Source: Nannocystis bainbridge (GTDB lineage: Bacteria; Myxococcota_A; Polyangia; Nannocystales; Nannocystaceae). Taken from it: DNA of 64,000 nt. The stretch spans positions 2,728,001 to 2,792,000 of the forward strand of contig NZ_JAQNDL010000003.1 of assembly GCF_028368995.1 (NCBI RefSeq), read 5' to 3'. The notes beneath the pieces are model-generated. The model had not been told where the DNA came from. It did not search any database and was given only the letters and a program-made list of their open reading frames with translations. The position numbers and the translations under genes were made by a program. Below are positions 8,786-15,836 of this stretch, one piece after another. Position 1 is the first letter of the stretch, and every line of letters starts with the position of its first letter.

Positions 8786-10075
8786 GTGACGGCCCTCGGC
8801 GTCGGCATCCTCGGCCTCGGCAACGTCGGCGCGGGCACGGTGCGGCTCCTCGGCGAACGCCGCGAGCGCATCGAAGCCCGCCTCGGGGTGGCCCCGACCA
8901 TTCGTCGTATCCTCGTGCGCGACCGCGAGCGCGAGCGGGCCGTCGAGGTCGCGCCGGAGCTGCTCACCACCGACATCGACGAGGTCCTCGGCGACCCCGA
9001 GATCGCCATCGTCGTCGAGCTCATGGGCGGCGTCGAACCGGCGCGCAGCTACATCCTGGCCGCGCTGCGGGCCGGCAAGCACGTCGTCACCGCCAACAAG
9101 GCGGTGCTCGCCGAGCGCGGCGCCGAGATCTTCGCCGAGGCCGCGCGGGTCGGTCGGGCCGTCGTCTTCGAGGGCAGCGTCGCCGGCGGGATCCCCCTGC
9201 TCCGCAGCCTGCGCGAAGGCCTCGCAAGCGACCGGATCACCGGCCTTTGCGGGATCGTCAACGGCACCTCCAACTACATCCTCGACGCCATGACCCGCAC
9301 CGGCGCCGGCTTCGCCGACGCGCTCGCCGGGGCCCAGGCCGCCGGTTACGCCGAGGCCGACCCCAGCCTCGACGTCGGGGGCGGCGACGCGGCCCACAAG
9401 CTGGCGCTGCTGGCCCTCGTGGCCTTCGGCGTGCAGGTCGACCCGGGCACGATCGCCACCGAGGGGATCTCCCACGTCACCGCGTTCGACATCCGGGCCG
9501 CGGCGGAGCTCGGGTTCGTCATCAAGAGCCTGGCGATCGGCCAGCGCGACGAGCACGGCGTCGGCCTCCGCGTCCACCCCACGCTGGTCCCCCGGGACCA
9601 CGTGCTCGCCGGCGTCCAGGGGGCCTTCAACGCCGTGCTGGTCCAGTCCGACGCCCTCGGCCCCAGCCTCTACTACGGCCGCGGCGCCGGCATGATGCCG
9701 ACCGCCGTCGCCGTGGTCTCCGACATCCTCGAGGTCGCCCGCGACATCCTCGCTGGCCTGTACTCGCGGCCAGGTCCTTCCGGACATGTCCCTTCGACCA
9801 CCTCAAAGCCCGTCAGCCTGCGCCCGCTGGCCGAGGTCGTCTGCGCGCACTACCTGCGCTTCCGCGCCCCGCACGTCCCCGGCGTGCTCGGCCGCGTCGC
9901 CGCCTGCCTCGGCCGCCACGGCGTCAGCATCCGCCGCATGGCGCAGGAGACCCCGTCGGCCGACGGCTCGGCGGCGATGGTCATGCTGACCGAGCCCGTC
10001 GCCGACGGCTCACTCGCGGCCGCCCTGGTCGAGGCCGCCCTGCCCGTCACCCGCCTGCGCCTGCTCGCGGAGTGA
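8786..10075 (+). CDS. hom: Homoserine dehydrogenase
   Basis: NAD(P)-dependent reduction of aspartate semialdehyde to homoserine, for threonine and methionine synthesis. The 429-residue protein starts at GTG 8786, just before the Rossmann motif GVGILGLGNVGAGT. The family signature is present as AEADPSLDVGGGDAAHKLALLA, with the catalytic lysine region, and the C-terminal ACT domain (about 345-429) suggests allosteric control by an amino acid. The linker between the catalytic and ACT domains (about residues 328-338, SRPGPSGHVPSTTSKP) is encoded by a cluster of dispersed repeat arms at 9772-9791 and looks like an in-frame insertion. No thrB/thrC neighbours are in the window. The upstream in-frame ATG at 8621 lies inside the P450 gene and is rejected. 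Confidence 0.95.
   Translation: MTALGVGILGLGNVGAGTVRLLGERRERIEARLGVAPTIRRILVRDRERERAVEVAPELLTTDIDEVLGDPEIAIVVELMGGVEPARSYILAALRAGKHVVTANKAVLAERGAEIFAEAARVGRAVVFEGSVAGGIPLLRSLREGLASDRITGLCGIVNGTSNYILDAMTRTGAGFADALAGAQAAGYAEADPSLDVGGGDAAHKLALLALVAFGVQVDPGTIATEGISHVTAFDIRAAAELGFVIKSLAIGQRDEHGVGLRVHPTLVPRDHVLAGVQGAFNAVLVQSDALGPSLYYGRGAGMMPTAVAVVSDILEVARDILAGLYSRPGPSGHVPSTTSKPVSLRPLAEVVCAHYLRFRAPHVPGVLGRVAACLGRHGVSIRRMAQETPSADGSAAMVMLTEPVADGSLAAALVEAALPVTRLRLLAE
9772..9797. repeat. Dispersed hairpin repeat inside hom
   Basis: AGGTCC, TTCC, GGACAT, immediately followed by GTCCCTTCGACC, so one GTCC-N4-GGAC hairpin shares its right arm with a GGACATGTCC palindrome (9782-9791). It keeps the reading frame and encodes the interdomain linker of homoserine dehydrogenase. 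Confidence 0.7.
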
Positions 10076-10086
10076 CGGCGGCTCGA

Positions 10087-10154
10087 CCTGTTCGAAGAGA
10101 CAGATCGCGGCGTTCGGCGCGGTCGACGGCGGACCGACCTGCCCGAAGAGACAG
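10087..10154. repeat. Two direct copies of a CCTG..CGAAGAGACAG element
   Basis: Downstream of hom, the 17-18-base element GACCTG-YY-CGAAGAGACAG occurs at about 10086-10103 and again at 10137-10154, about 50 bases apart. The CTG / CAG ends pair weakly and resemble the arms of the hairpin family. Bases 10076-10234 hold no gene. Confidence 0.5.
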
Positions 10155-10217
10155 TGATCGGCATGCGGCGCAGCCGGCCGAAGCTCCTCGGCCCGGCGAG
10201 CGACGATCGTGAATCAC

Positions 10218-10233
10218 CTGTCCTCAGGGACAG
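10218..10233. terminator. Perfect CTGTCC-TCAG-GGACAG hairpin after the STAS gene
   Basis: A 6-bp perfect stem with a tetraloop, one base beyond the stop codon of the minus-strand STAS gene and between convergent genes (hom and STAS). It is a canonical member of the dispersed hairpin family. No T-tract follows on either strand, so termination is a guess from position. Confidence 0.5.
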
Positions 10234-10234
10234 C

Positions 10235-10540
10235 TCACACGATCTCCGGGAACACCGCGTCGTAGCGCAGCAGGCAGAAGATCGCCCGCGGCTGATCGCG
10301 GATCCCGGCGATGTGCAGCGCGCCTCCGCGCTGCTTGAGGTGCATGTACAGCCCCATGATCTTGGCCACCCCCGCGTTGTCGATGTGCTCCAGCCCGGAC
10401 AGCTCGAGCGTCACCTGCTTGCGGCCCTCGGCGAGCACCGCGTCGAACGGCGTGTCGGTGTTCGCCGCCGTCGCGGCATCGAGGCTGCCGGCGAGCGCGA
10501 GGGTGGTCGTATCGTCCTGGTCGGTGCGCGAGATCTGCAT
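10235..10540 (-). CDS. STAS-domain protein (anti-sigma-factor-antagonist-like)
   Basis: A 101-residue stand-alone STAS domain: N-terminal strand TTTLALAGSLDAATA, then VTLELSGLEHIDNAGVAKIMGLY, then GGALHIAGI. STAS proteins of this kind act as antagonists in partner-switching with anti-sigma kinases or as modules in signalling complexes. The usual phosphorylatable serine of the DSSG loop is missing; the sequence reads DNAG. Regulation by serine phosphorylation is therefore unlikely at that site. No anti-sigma kinase gene is adjacent. The start ATG at 10540 gives the standard domain; an upstream in-frame ATG would add a poor N-terminus. Confidence 0.8.
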   Translation of the reverse strand: MQISRTDQDDTTTLALAGSLDAATAANTDTPFDAVLAEGRKQVTLELSGLEHIDNAGVAKIMGLYMHLKQRGGALHIAGIRDQPRAIFCLLRYDAVFPEIV

Positions 10541-10607
10541 GGGCTTCGCCGCATCGTAGCCCGGCGCCCGGCCCATGCACGAGCGCGATCCGCCGCGAGC
10601 CTCCGCG

Positions 10608-12077
10608 CTATGAGACGTCGGCCTCGATGCGCGCCACCAGCCGCTCGCAGAGCGTCTCCACGTACTCGCGCGACGCCAGCGCGCGCAGCCACGCCTCCGG
10701 GATCGCCGCGCGCCCGTGCATCGCCCCGGCCAGCGCCCCCGTGACCGCCGCCGTCGTGTCCGTGTCCTCGCCGAGGTTGATCGCTGCCAGCACGGCCGCC
10801 TCGTAGCTCGGGTGATTCGCCGCGCACCACAGGCTCGCCTCGAGGCAGTGCACCACATAGCCGCTGCCGCGGATCGCCGACGCCGGCGCCTCGACGATCG
10901 ACCCGTCGAGGATCGCCGCGAGCACCTCGCGCTCCGCATCCGGCACGAACGGCGCCAGCTGTTGCGACGCCGTCGTCATCGCCTGCGCCAGCGGCCGCCC
11001 CTGCACCACCTGCGCCAGCAGCAGCGAGAAGTACGCGCAGCACAGCTGCGAGCGCGGGTGCGCGTGCGTCAGCCCGCTGACCTCCATGCTGCAGCGAACG
11101 ATCTCCGCCGGCGCCAGCGCGCGGGTGAACAGCGACAGCGGCGCGATCCGCATCAGCGACCCGTTGCCGTTGTCGCGCTCGCTGCGGCAGCCCCACTCGC
11201 TCGCCGGGGCGCCGTGGGCGTGGCGGGCGATCGCGCTGCGCGTGGCGATGCCGACGTCGAACACCGCCCCGTGCGGCGTGTATGCCTGTCCCTTGAGCCA
11301 GGTCAAGAACCGCGCCATCATGTCGGGTGGGTCGTAGCCGTTGTGGATCAGGCTGTCGGCGGTGGCCAGCAGCAGCGAGCTGTCGTCGGACCACGTCCCC
11401 GGCGGCTGATCATACGTCCCGTGGCCGCGCACCCCCGTGACCGGGTCCGCGGACAGTTGCTCGCGGCTGCGGAATTCGACGGGGACACCGAGCGCATCAC
11501 CGACCACGGCCCCGAGCAGGCACCCGAGCATGCGCGCATGCGCGTCGACGCTTGCCGAGGGCCCAGGGTCGGCCAGAATCGCCGCATACGCCTCATGCAC
11601 GGCCCCGTCGAAGCACACCAGCACGACCCGCTCGATCGCGGCGTCCTCGGCCAGGAACGCCGAGATCGTGCGCACCGCGACGGCGCAGGCCTCCGCGATC
11701 GGGTAGCCGTAGATGCCGCACGAGATCGCCGGGAAGGCGATCGTGCGCAGCCCGTGGGCCCGCGCCAGCTCGAGGCTGCTGCGATAGCACGACGCCAGCA
11801 GCGCCTCCTCGCCGCGATGGCCCCCGTTCCACACCGGGCCCACCGTGTGGATCACGTGCTTCGCCGGCAGGCGATGGCCGCCGGTGATCTTCGCCTGTCC
11901 CGTGGGGCAGCCGTGGAGCATGCGGCACTCCTCGACCAGCTCGCGCCCGGCCGCGCGGTGGATCGCCCCGTCGACCCCGCCACCGCCGAGCAGCGACGTG
12001 TTGGCCGCGTTGACGATCGCGTCCACCGCGAGCCGCGTGATGTCCCCGCGAACCAGCTCGATCCGTCGCTCCGCCAT
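10608..12077 (-). CDS. Macrodomain-ADP-ribosylglycohydrolase fusion
   Basis: One 489-residue polypeptide joins two enzymes that remove ADP-ribose. Residues about 1-165 form a MacroD-type macrodomain: DAIVNAANTSLLGGGGVDGAIH, CPTGQAKIT and the phosphate-binding GIYGYP. Residues about 175-485 form an ADP-ribosylglycohydrolase (DraG/ARH) domain: GCLLGAVVGDALGVP, the metal-binding GTWSDDSSLLL, GNGSLMRIAPL and NLGEDTDTTAAVTGALAG. Together they could hydrolyse O-acetyl-ADP-ribose or mono-ADP-ribosyl esters and N/O-glycosidic ADP-ribose links on proteins or nucleic acids. The start ATG at 12077 (MAERRIELV) matches the macrodomain N-terminus; the ATG at 12119 adds a poor leader. No transferase gene is adjacent. 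The metal motif has Ser where TDD is commoner. Confidence 0.9.
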   Translation of the reverse strand: MAERRIELVRGDITRLAVDAIVNAANTSLLGGGGVDGAIHRAAGRELVEECRMLHGCPTGQAKITGGHRLPAKHVIHTVGPVWNGGHRGEEALLASCYRSSLELARAHGLRTIAFPAISCGIYGYPIAEACAVAVRTISAFLAEDAAIERVVLVCFDGAVHEAYAAILADPGPSASVDAHARMLGCLLGAVVGDALGVPVEFRSREQLSADPVTGVRGHGTYDQPPGTWSDDSSLLLATADSLIHNGYDPPDMMARFLTWLKGQAYTPHGAVFDVGIATRSAIARHAHGAPASEWGCRSERDNGNGSLMRIAPLSLFTRALAPAEIVRCSMEVSGLTHAHPRSQLCCAYFSLLLAQVVQGRPLAQAMTTASQQLAPFVPDAEREVLAAILDGSIVEAPASAIRGSGYVVHCLEASLWCAANHPSYEAAVLAAINLGEDTDTTAAVTGALAGAMHGRAAIPEAWLRALASREYVETLCERLVARIEADVS

Positions 12078-12127
12078 CCCGGGAGTGTAAGCCCCGATCG
12101 CCCCTCCGGCCACCGGCACCGCCGCGC

Positions 12128-12156
12128 TTGCACATTTTTCAACCCTCGGTCAGATT
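12128..12156 (+). promoter_or_regulatory. Candidate sigma-70 promoter for the DUF4336-like gene
   Basis: TTGCAC at 12128-12133 and CAGATT at 12151-12156 are separated by 17 bases in a locally AT-richer stretch (ATTTTTCAA). The pair lies in the 104-bp divergent region between the macrodomain fusion and the downstream gene. The -10 match is weak. Confidence 0.3.
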
Positions 12157-12169
12157 CTCGACACTCATG

Positions 12170-12176
12170 AAGGAGG
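12170..12176 (+). promoter_or_regulatory. Strong Shine-Dalgarno AAGGAGG that fixes a GTG start
   Basis: AAGGAGG ends five bases before the GTG at 12182. It overlaps and so argues against the in-frame ATG at 12167. Confidence 0.75.
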
Positions 12177-12181
12177 CCCGC

Positions 12182-12853
12182 GTGCTGCAGCCGATCGACA
12201 CCAACTTGTGGACCGCCACCCAGCCGCTGCGCATGCTCGGCCTGCAGATCGGCGCTCGCATGACCATCGTCCGGCTCGGCTCCGGCGGCCTCCTGGTCCA
12301 CGCGCCGATCGGTCTGACCCCCGAGCTGCGGGCCGAGATCGACACGCTCGGGCCGGTGCAGGTCGTCATCGCTCCCAACTCGATGCACCACCTGTTCCTC
12401 GGGCCCTTCCTCGCCGCCTACCCGCAGGCGCGCGGCTACGCGGTCGCCGGCGCGATCGCCAAGCACCCCGAGCTGCAGCTCGAGAGCATCCCCAACAACC
12501 CCGACCTGCTCTGGGCCGGCGACCTCGACCAGATCGAGCTCGAGGGCGCCCCCAAGCTCGGCGAGGTCGCCTTCTTCCACCGCGCCTCGCGCACGCTGAT
12601 CCTCACCGACTGGGTGTTCTACTTCGAGCAGGCGCCCAACTGGATCACCGGGCTCTACCTCCGCCTCACGCGCGCCCTCGGCAAGCCGACCCAGACCGCG
12701 GTGATGAAGGGCCTGATCAAGGACCGGGCCGCCGCCCGCGCCTCGATCGAGCGCCTGTTGCAGTGGGACTTCGACCGCGTCGTCATGAGCCACCGCGACA
12801 TCCTGCCGGCCGGCGGCAAGCAGGCCGTGCGCGCCGCCACCGCCTGGCTGTAG
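12182..12853 (+). CDS. DUF4336-like (metallo-beta-lactamase-fold-like) protein
   Basis: A 223-residue protein beginning at GTG 12182, chosen because of the Shine-Dalgarno just upstream. The opening (IDTNLWTATQPLRMLG) and the order VRLGSGGLLVHAPIGL, then VIAPNSMHHLFLGPF, then LTDWVFYF and a late VVMSHRDIL fit DUF4336, a family distantly related to the metallo-beta-lactamase fold. His-rich positions (MHHLF, SHRD) could bind metal. The substrate is unknown. Related proteins are widespread in bacteria and plants without assigned function. It lies 39 bases before the TetR gene on the same strand and may be cotranscribed with it. I recognise the family by pattern only. Confidence 0.7.
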   Translation: MLQPIDTNLWTATQPLRMLGLQIGARMTIVRLGSGGLLVHAPIGLTPELRAEIDTLGPVQVVIAPNSMHHLFLGPFLAAYPQARGYAVAGAIAKHPELQLESIPNNPDLLWAGDLDQIELEGAPKLGEVAFFHRASRTLILTDWVFYFEQAPNWITGLYLRLTRALGKPTQTAVMKGLIKDRAAARASIERLLQWDFDRVVMSHRDILPAGGKQAVRAATAWL

Positions 12854-12856
12854 CGC

Positions 12857-12902
12857 CAGGTCCTTCGCGGCATGTTCTCTGCGACAGGTCCCATGGGACA
12901 GC
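12857..12902. repeat. Repeat cluster spanning the tetR start
   Basis: The cluster reads CCAGGTCCTTCGCGG, then GCATGTTC, then CAGGTCCCATGGGACAG. The 12-bp perfect palindrome GTCCCATGGGAC (12888-12899) contains the preferred ATG start of the TetR gene at its centre. Confidence 0.6.
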
Positions 12903-13555
12903 CACGCACCGCCGCCGAACCCGAGCCGAGCCCCGAGGCGCGGCGCCTGGCTCGCAAGTCGCGGCGCCAGGACAACCGCCGCCAGCAGATCCTCCGCGCC
13001 GCCCGCGAGGTGCTGCTGGCGAGCGGCCCCGAGGCGTTCACGATGGAGCAGGTGGCCCGGGCCGCCGACGCCAGCAAGGCCGCGCTCTACTATTATTTCG
13101 AGGCCAAGGAGGAGGTCGTCGCGGCCCTGGCGATCGAGGCCCTGCGGCGCGAGGTCGAGGCCGTCAGCGCCGCCGTGATCGCCGCCGAGCGCGGCATCGA
13201 CGGCCTCGCGGCGCTGCTGCGCGGCCGCGTCGAGCACTACCTCGCCGACCCCGACTCGTTCCGGATCCTCTACACCTGGGCGCCGACGCTGGGCGCGACC
13301 CAGCGCCTGGTCCTGGCCGAGATCTTGCCCCTCACCGCGGTCGTCAGCCAGACGCTCGAGGCCAAGCTGCAGCGCGACCGCAAGGCCGGTCTGCTCCACC
13401 CCGACGCCAACCCGGCCCGCCTGTCCCAGGTCGCCTGGATCACCAGCCACGGCCTGCTCAGCTACGCGATGAACCAACCCCACCCGGAGCGCGGCGCCTG
13501 GCGCCCCCTGTGCGACGAAGCCTGCGCCGCCCTGGTCCGCGGCGCCACGCGCTGA
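12893..13555 (+). CDS. TetR-family transcriptional regulator
   Basis: About 220 residues. The N-terminal helix-turn-helix domain reads QILRAAREVLLASGPEAFTMEQVARAADASKAALYYYFEAKEE, the TetR pattern (about residues 31-75), and the C-terminal helical ligand-binding domain is unassigned. Two in-frame ATGs are possible, 12872 and 12893; both precede a disordered Pro/Glu/Arg-rich leader. The 12893 ATG is buried in a 12-bp palindrome that might act as an autoregulatory operator or a structured leader. It follows the DUF4336-like gene on the same strand, a plausible target. The last 14 codons (CDEACAALVRGATR) begin an 82-bp tandem repeat that continues well past the stop. Confidence 0.85.
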   Translation: MGQPRTAAEPEPSPEARRLARKSRRQDNRRQQILRAAREVLLASGPEAFTMEQVARAADASKAALYYYFEAKEEVVAALAIEALRREVEAVSAAVIAAERGIDGLAALLRGRVEHYLADPDSFRILYTWAPTLGATQRLVLAEILPLTAVVSQTLEAKLQRDRKAGLLHPDANPARLSQVAWITSHGLLSYAMNQPHPERGAWRPLCDEACAALVRGATR

Positions 13556-13797
13556 CGCAGCTCATGGCCGCGAGCCGCGGCGTCGTGATGCACTGCGATG
13601 AATGCTGCGCCAGCCCGGTCCGCGGCGCCACGCGTGACTCAGTACATCGCCGCGAACCGCAGCGTCGCTATGCGCTGCGACGAAGCCTGCGCCGCCCCGG
13701 TCCGCGGCGCCACGCGTGACTCAGGACATCGCCGCGATCCGCGGCGTCTCAATGCGCTGTGACGAAGCCTGCGCCACCCCGGTCCGCGGCGCCTCGA
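13512..13797 (+). repeat. 82-bp tandem repeat, about 3.5 copies, starting in tetR
   Basis: The landmark GCGACGAAGCCTGCGCC recurs at 13512, 13595 (diverged), 13677 and 13759, i.e. steps of 83, 82 and 82 bases. Each copy runs through CGGTCCGCGGCGCCACGCG, a TGACTCAG-type segment and a CCGCGGCGTC-ATGCGC segment. The first copy includes the last codons and stop of tetR; the rest are beyond it. The unit is not a multiple of three. Bases 13798-13899 hold nothing recognisable. Confidence 0.85.
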
Positions 13798-13899
13798 ACG
13801 TCGCGTGCTCCGTCCCCCTGCCAGCAATCGCGCCTCTGAGGCCGCGGTCGCTTCGCCACGATCTCTTTCGATCTTCGAGCCCGCGAGGCGACGCTCGTC

Positions 13900-14682
13900 T
13901 CACGGCGCCAGCCACACGTCGCCGGACTCGACCCTGCGCGGCGGCCCGCCGTCTGCCAGCGCGACCATCAGCGCCCCGTCGTCGGCCAGCCCCAGCGCCT
14001 TTGCCTGCACCTTCGGGCCTGCCCCATTCGACATGTCCACAAAGACATCCCGATCTCGCAGCGCGCAGTGGGGCTCGTAGCGGCCGCGGATCGCCGCGAA
14101 CCCGCCGGAGAAGAACTGCTCCAGCGCGGCCTCCAGCGCCGGCAAGATCCGCCCCAGCACCGCCTCGCGGCTCGGCGTTGCTTCGCCCAGCTCGCGGCGC
14201 AGGCTCGTCGCCGTCGCTGCCAGCGGCTCGGGGAACAGCGACCGACCCACGTTGACGCCGAAGCCGACCACCACCTCGGGCGACGACCCGACCCACCGCG
14301 CCTCGCAGAGGATCCCCGCCAGCTTGCGGCCTTCGACCAGCACGTCGTTGGGCCACTTCAGCTGCGCCGCTGGCAGCCAACGCGACAGGCCCTCGCGCAG
14401 CCCTGCGCCCACCGCCAGCCCGAGCGCCCCGATCGGCTTGCCCGCGTCCGGCCGCAAGATCGCGCTGACATACAGGTCCTCGCCCGACTCCGACGCCCAC
14501 GCCCGCCCCAGCCGCCCGCGCCCCGCCGTCTGTGCGTCCGCGGTCACCAGCGCCCCGTGCGGCGCCCCGGCCCGCGCCCACGCCAGCGCGCGATCGTTGG
14601 TCGACCCGAGCTCGGCCCAGTGCTCGCGCGGGCGCCCGAGCCAGCGCGTCGCAAAGGCCATATTTTCGAAGGAGTCGCTCAC
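13900..14682 (-). CDS. birA: Biotin-[acetyl-CoA-carboxylase] ligase
   Basis: Activates biotin to biotinyl-AMP and transfers it to the carboxyl-carrier lysine of biotin enzymes. The 260-residue protein has the catalytic loop GRGRLGRAW (about residues 55-63), the biotin-site KWPNDVLV and a compact C-terminal domain. There is no N-terminal winged-helix domain, so this is a class I, non-regulatory ligase. Bases 14033-14048 (ATGTC-N6-GACAT), a copy of the dispersed repeat, encode RDVFVDMS at the junction of catalytic and C-terminal domains. The gene lies downstream of nadC on the same strand, a familiar bacterial order, with a 181-bp gap holding two hairpin repeats. Confidence 0.93.
   Translation of the reverse strand: MSDSFENMAFATRWLGRPREHWAELGSTNDRALAWARAGAPHGALVTADAQTAGRGRLGRAWASESGEDLYVSAILRPDAGKPIGALGLAVGAGLREGLSRWLPAAQLKWPNDVLVEGRKLAGILCEARWVGSSPEVVVGFGVNVGRSLFPEPLAATATSLRRELGEATPSREAVLGRILPALEAALEQFFSGGFAAIRGRYEPHCALRDRDVFVDMSNGAGPKVQAKALGLADDGALMVALADGGPPRRVESGDVWLAP
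14033..14048. repeat. Repeat copy inside birA
   Basis: ATGTC, CACAAA, GACAT: a 5-bp stem encoding the interdomain segment of the biotin ligase. Confidence 0.45.
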
Positions 14683-14767
14683 GCCCGCCCCCCGCAGGGC
14701 ATCCGCCGTTGCGAGCCCCTGGACAGGCGCATCGTCAGCACGAACACCCTCGATCGCTCGAAGAATC

Positions 14768-14781
14768 TGTCCCTTCGGACA
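14768..14781. repeat. TGTCC-CTTC-GGACA hairpin, nadC-birA gap
   Basis: A perfect 5-bp stem and tetraloop in the 181-bp spacer between nadC and birA. Together with the next copy 50 bases on, it could attenuate readthrough from nadC into birA. Confidence 0.65.
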
Positions 14782-14831
14782 TCCCCAGCGCTCCGCGCGA
14801 GCATCCGCGCACGCGGTCGCTCTTCACTGCA

Positions 14832-14849
14832 CATGTCCCTTCAGACATG
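14832..14849. repeat. CATGTC-N6-GACATG hairpin, nadC-birA gap
   Basis: A perfect 6-bp stem with a 6-base loop (CCTTCA), 14 bases beyond the nadC stop codon on the minus strand. No T-tract follows. Confidence 0.6.
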
Positions 14850-14863
14850 CCCCATTCACCGGC

Positions 14864-15727
14864 TCACGCCCACGTCCCGTCGGCGCGCTCGAACAGCAGC
14901 GAGATGTCCGCCGCCGGCACGCTGTGCGTCAGGCGGCCCACGCTGATCACGTCGATCCCCAGCTGCGCCACCGCGGCGATGCGCTCGAGCCCGACCCCGC
15001 CCGACACCTCGAGGATCGCCTTGCCGGCCGTGATCGCCACCGCCTCGCGGACCGCGGCGTCGTCCATGTTGTCGAGCATGATGATGTCGGCCCCCGCGGC
15101 CAGCGCCTCGCGCAGCTCCGCGTGGCTCGTCACCTCGCACTCGATCTTCATCGTGTGCGGCGCCACCTGGCGCGCGCGCGTGATCGCCGGCGTGATCCCG
15201 CCGGCCGCGCGCACGTGGTTCTCCTTGATCAGCACCGCCGCCCCGAGGTCGTTGCGGTGGTTGTGGCCGCCGCCGCAGCGGACCGCGTAGCGGTCGAGCG
15301 CGCGCAGGCCGGGCATCGTCTTGCGGGTGTCGGTGATCCTGCATCGACCGCCGGCCGCGTCGGCGTAGGCGCGGGTCAGCGTCGCCACCCCGGACATGCG
15401 CTGCAGCAGGTTGAGCGCCGTGCGTTCGGCCGCCAGCAGCGCCTGGGCCGGCCCCTCGATGCGCGCGATCTCGGTCCCGACCGTCACGCGCGCGCCCTCG
15501 CGCACGTAGGCGGTGAACCCCACTCCTGGCTCGACCCGGCGGAACACCGCCTCGGCGACCTGCAGACCGGCCACCACCAGGTTCGCCTTCGCCACCATGT
15601 GCGCGACCGCGCCCACCTCGGGGCTCACCGTCGCGCGGCCGGTGACGTCGCCGCTGGCCAGGTCCTCGGCCAGCGCCGTGTCGATGATCGCCGCCACGGA
15701 TCCGAGCTCGCTCCAGGGGTCACGCAT
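14864..15727 (-). CDS. nadC: Nicotinate-nucleotide pyrophosphorylase (carboxylating)
   Basis: Converts quinolinate and PRPP to nicotinate mononucleotide, CO2 and PPi in de novo NAD synthesis. The 287-residue length is normal. Signatures are GDVTG near residue 25, the TDTRKTMPGLRALDRYAVRCGGGHNHR active-site region (about 132-155, with the Arg, Lys and His residues that bind quinolinate), IKENH, IECEV and LDNMDDAAVREAV, and the terminal ISVGRLTHSVPAADISL that closes the barrel. No nadA or nadB is in the window. It lies upstream of birA on the same strand. Confidence 0.97.
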   Translation of the reverse strand: MRDPWSELGSVAAIIDTALAEDLASGDVTGRATVSPEVGAVAHMVAKANLVVAGLQVAEAVFRRVEPGVGFTAYVREGARVTVGTEIARIEGPAQALLAAERTALNLLQRMSGVATLTRAYADAAGGRCRITDTRKTMPGLRALDRYAVRCGGGHNHRNDLGAAVLIKENHVRAAGGITPAITRARQVAPHTMKIECEVTSHAELREALAAGADIIMLDNMDDAAVREAVAITAGKAILEVSGGVGLERIAAVAQLGIDVISVGRLTHSVPAADISLLFERADGTWA

Positions 15728-15836
15728 GGCCCGGAGGGTGCCACACGGCCCTGCCGCTCGCCACCGCCGCTGCGTCCGCGCGGCCGCGTCGTCCCCGGCC
15801 CATGCCGGCGCGCGCTCGGCATGTCCCGCTCGCCAC

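Noticed and set aside
11285..11302. CCTGTCCCTTGAGCCAGG in the glycohydrolase part as a repeat insertion
   Set aside because: It encodes TWLKGQA, which lies in a conserved helix context; no sign of insertion. Kept out of the repeat list.
11894..11910. CCTGTCCCGTGGGGCAG in the macrodomain as a repeat insertion
   Set aside because: It encodes CPTGQA, a conserved macrodomain motif, so the resemblance to the repeat is probably coincidental or convergent.
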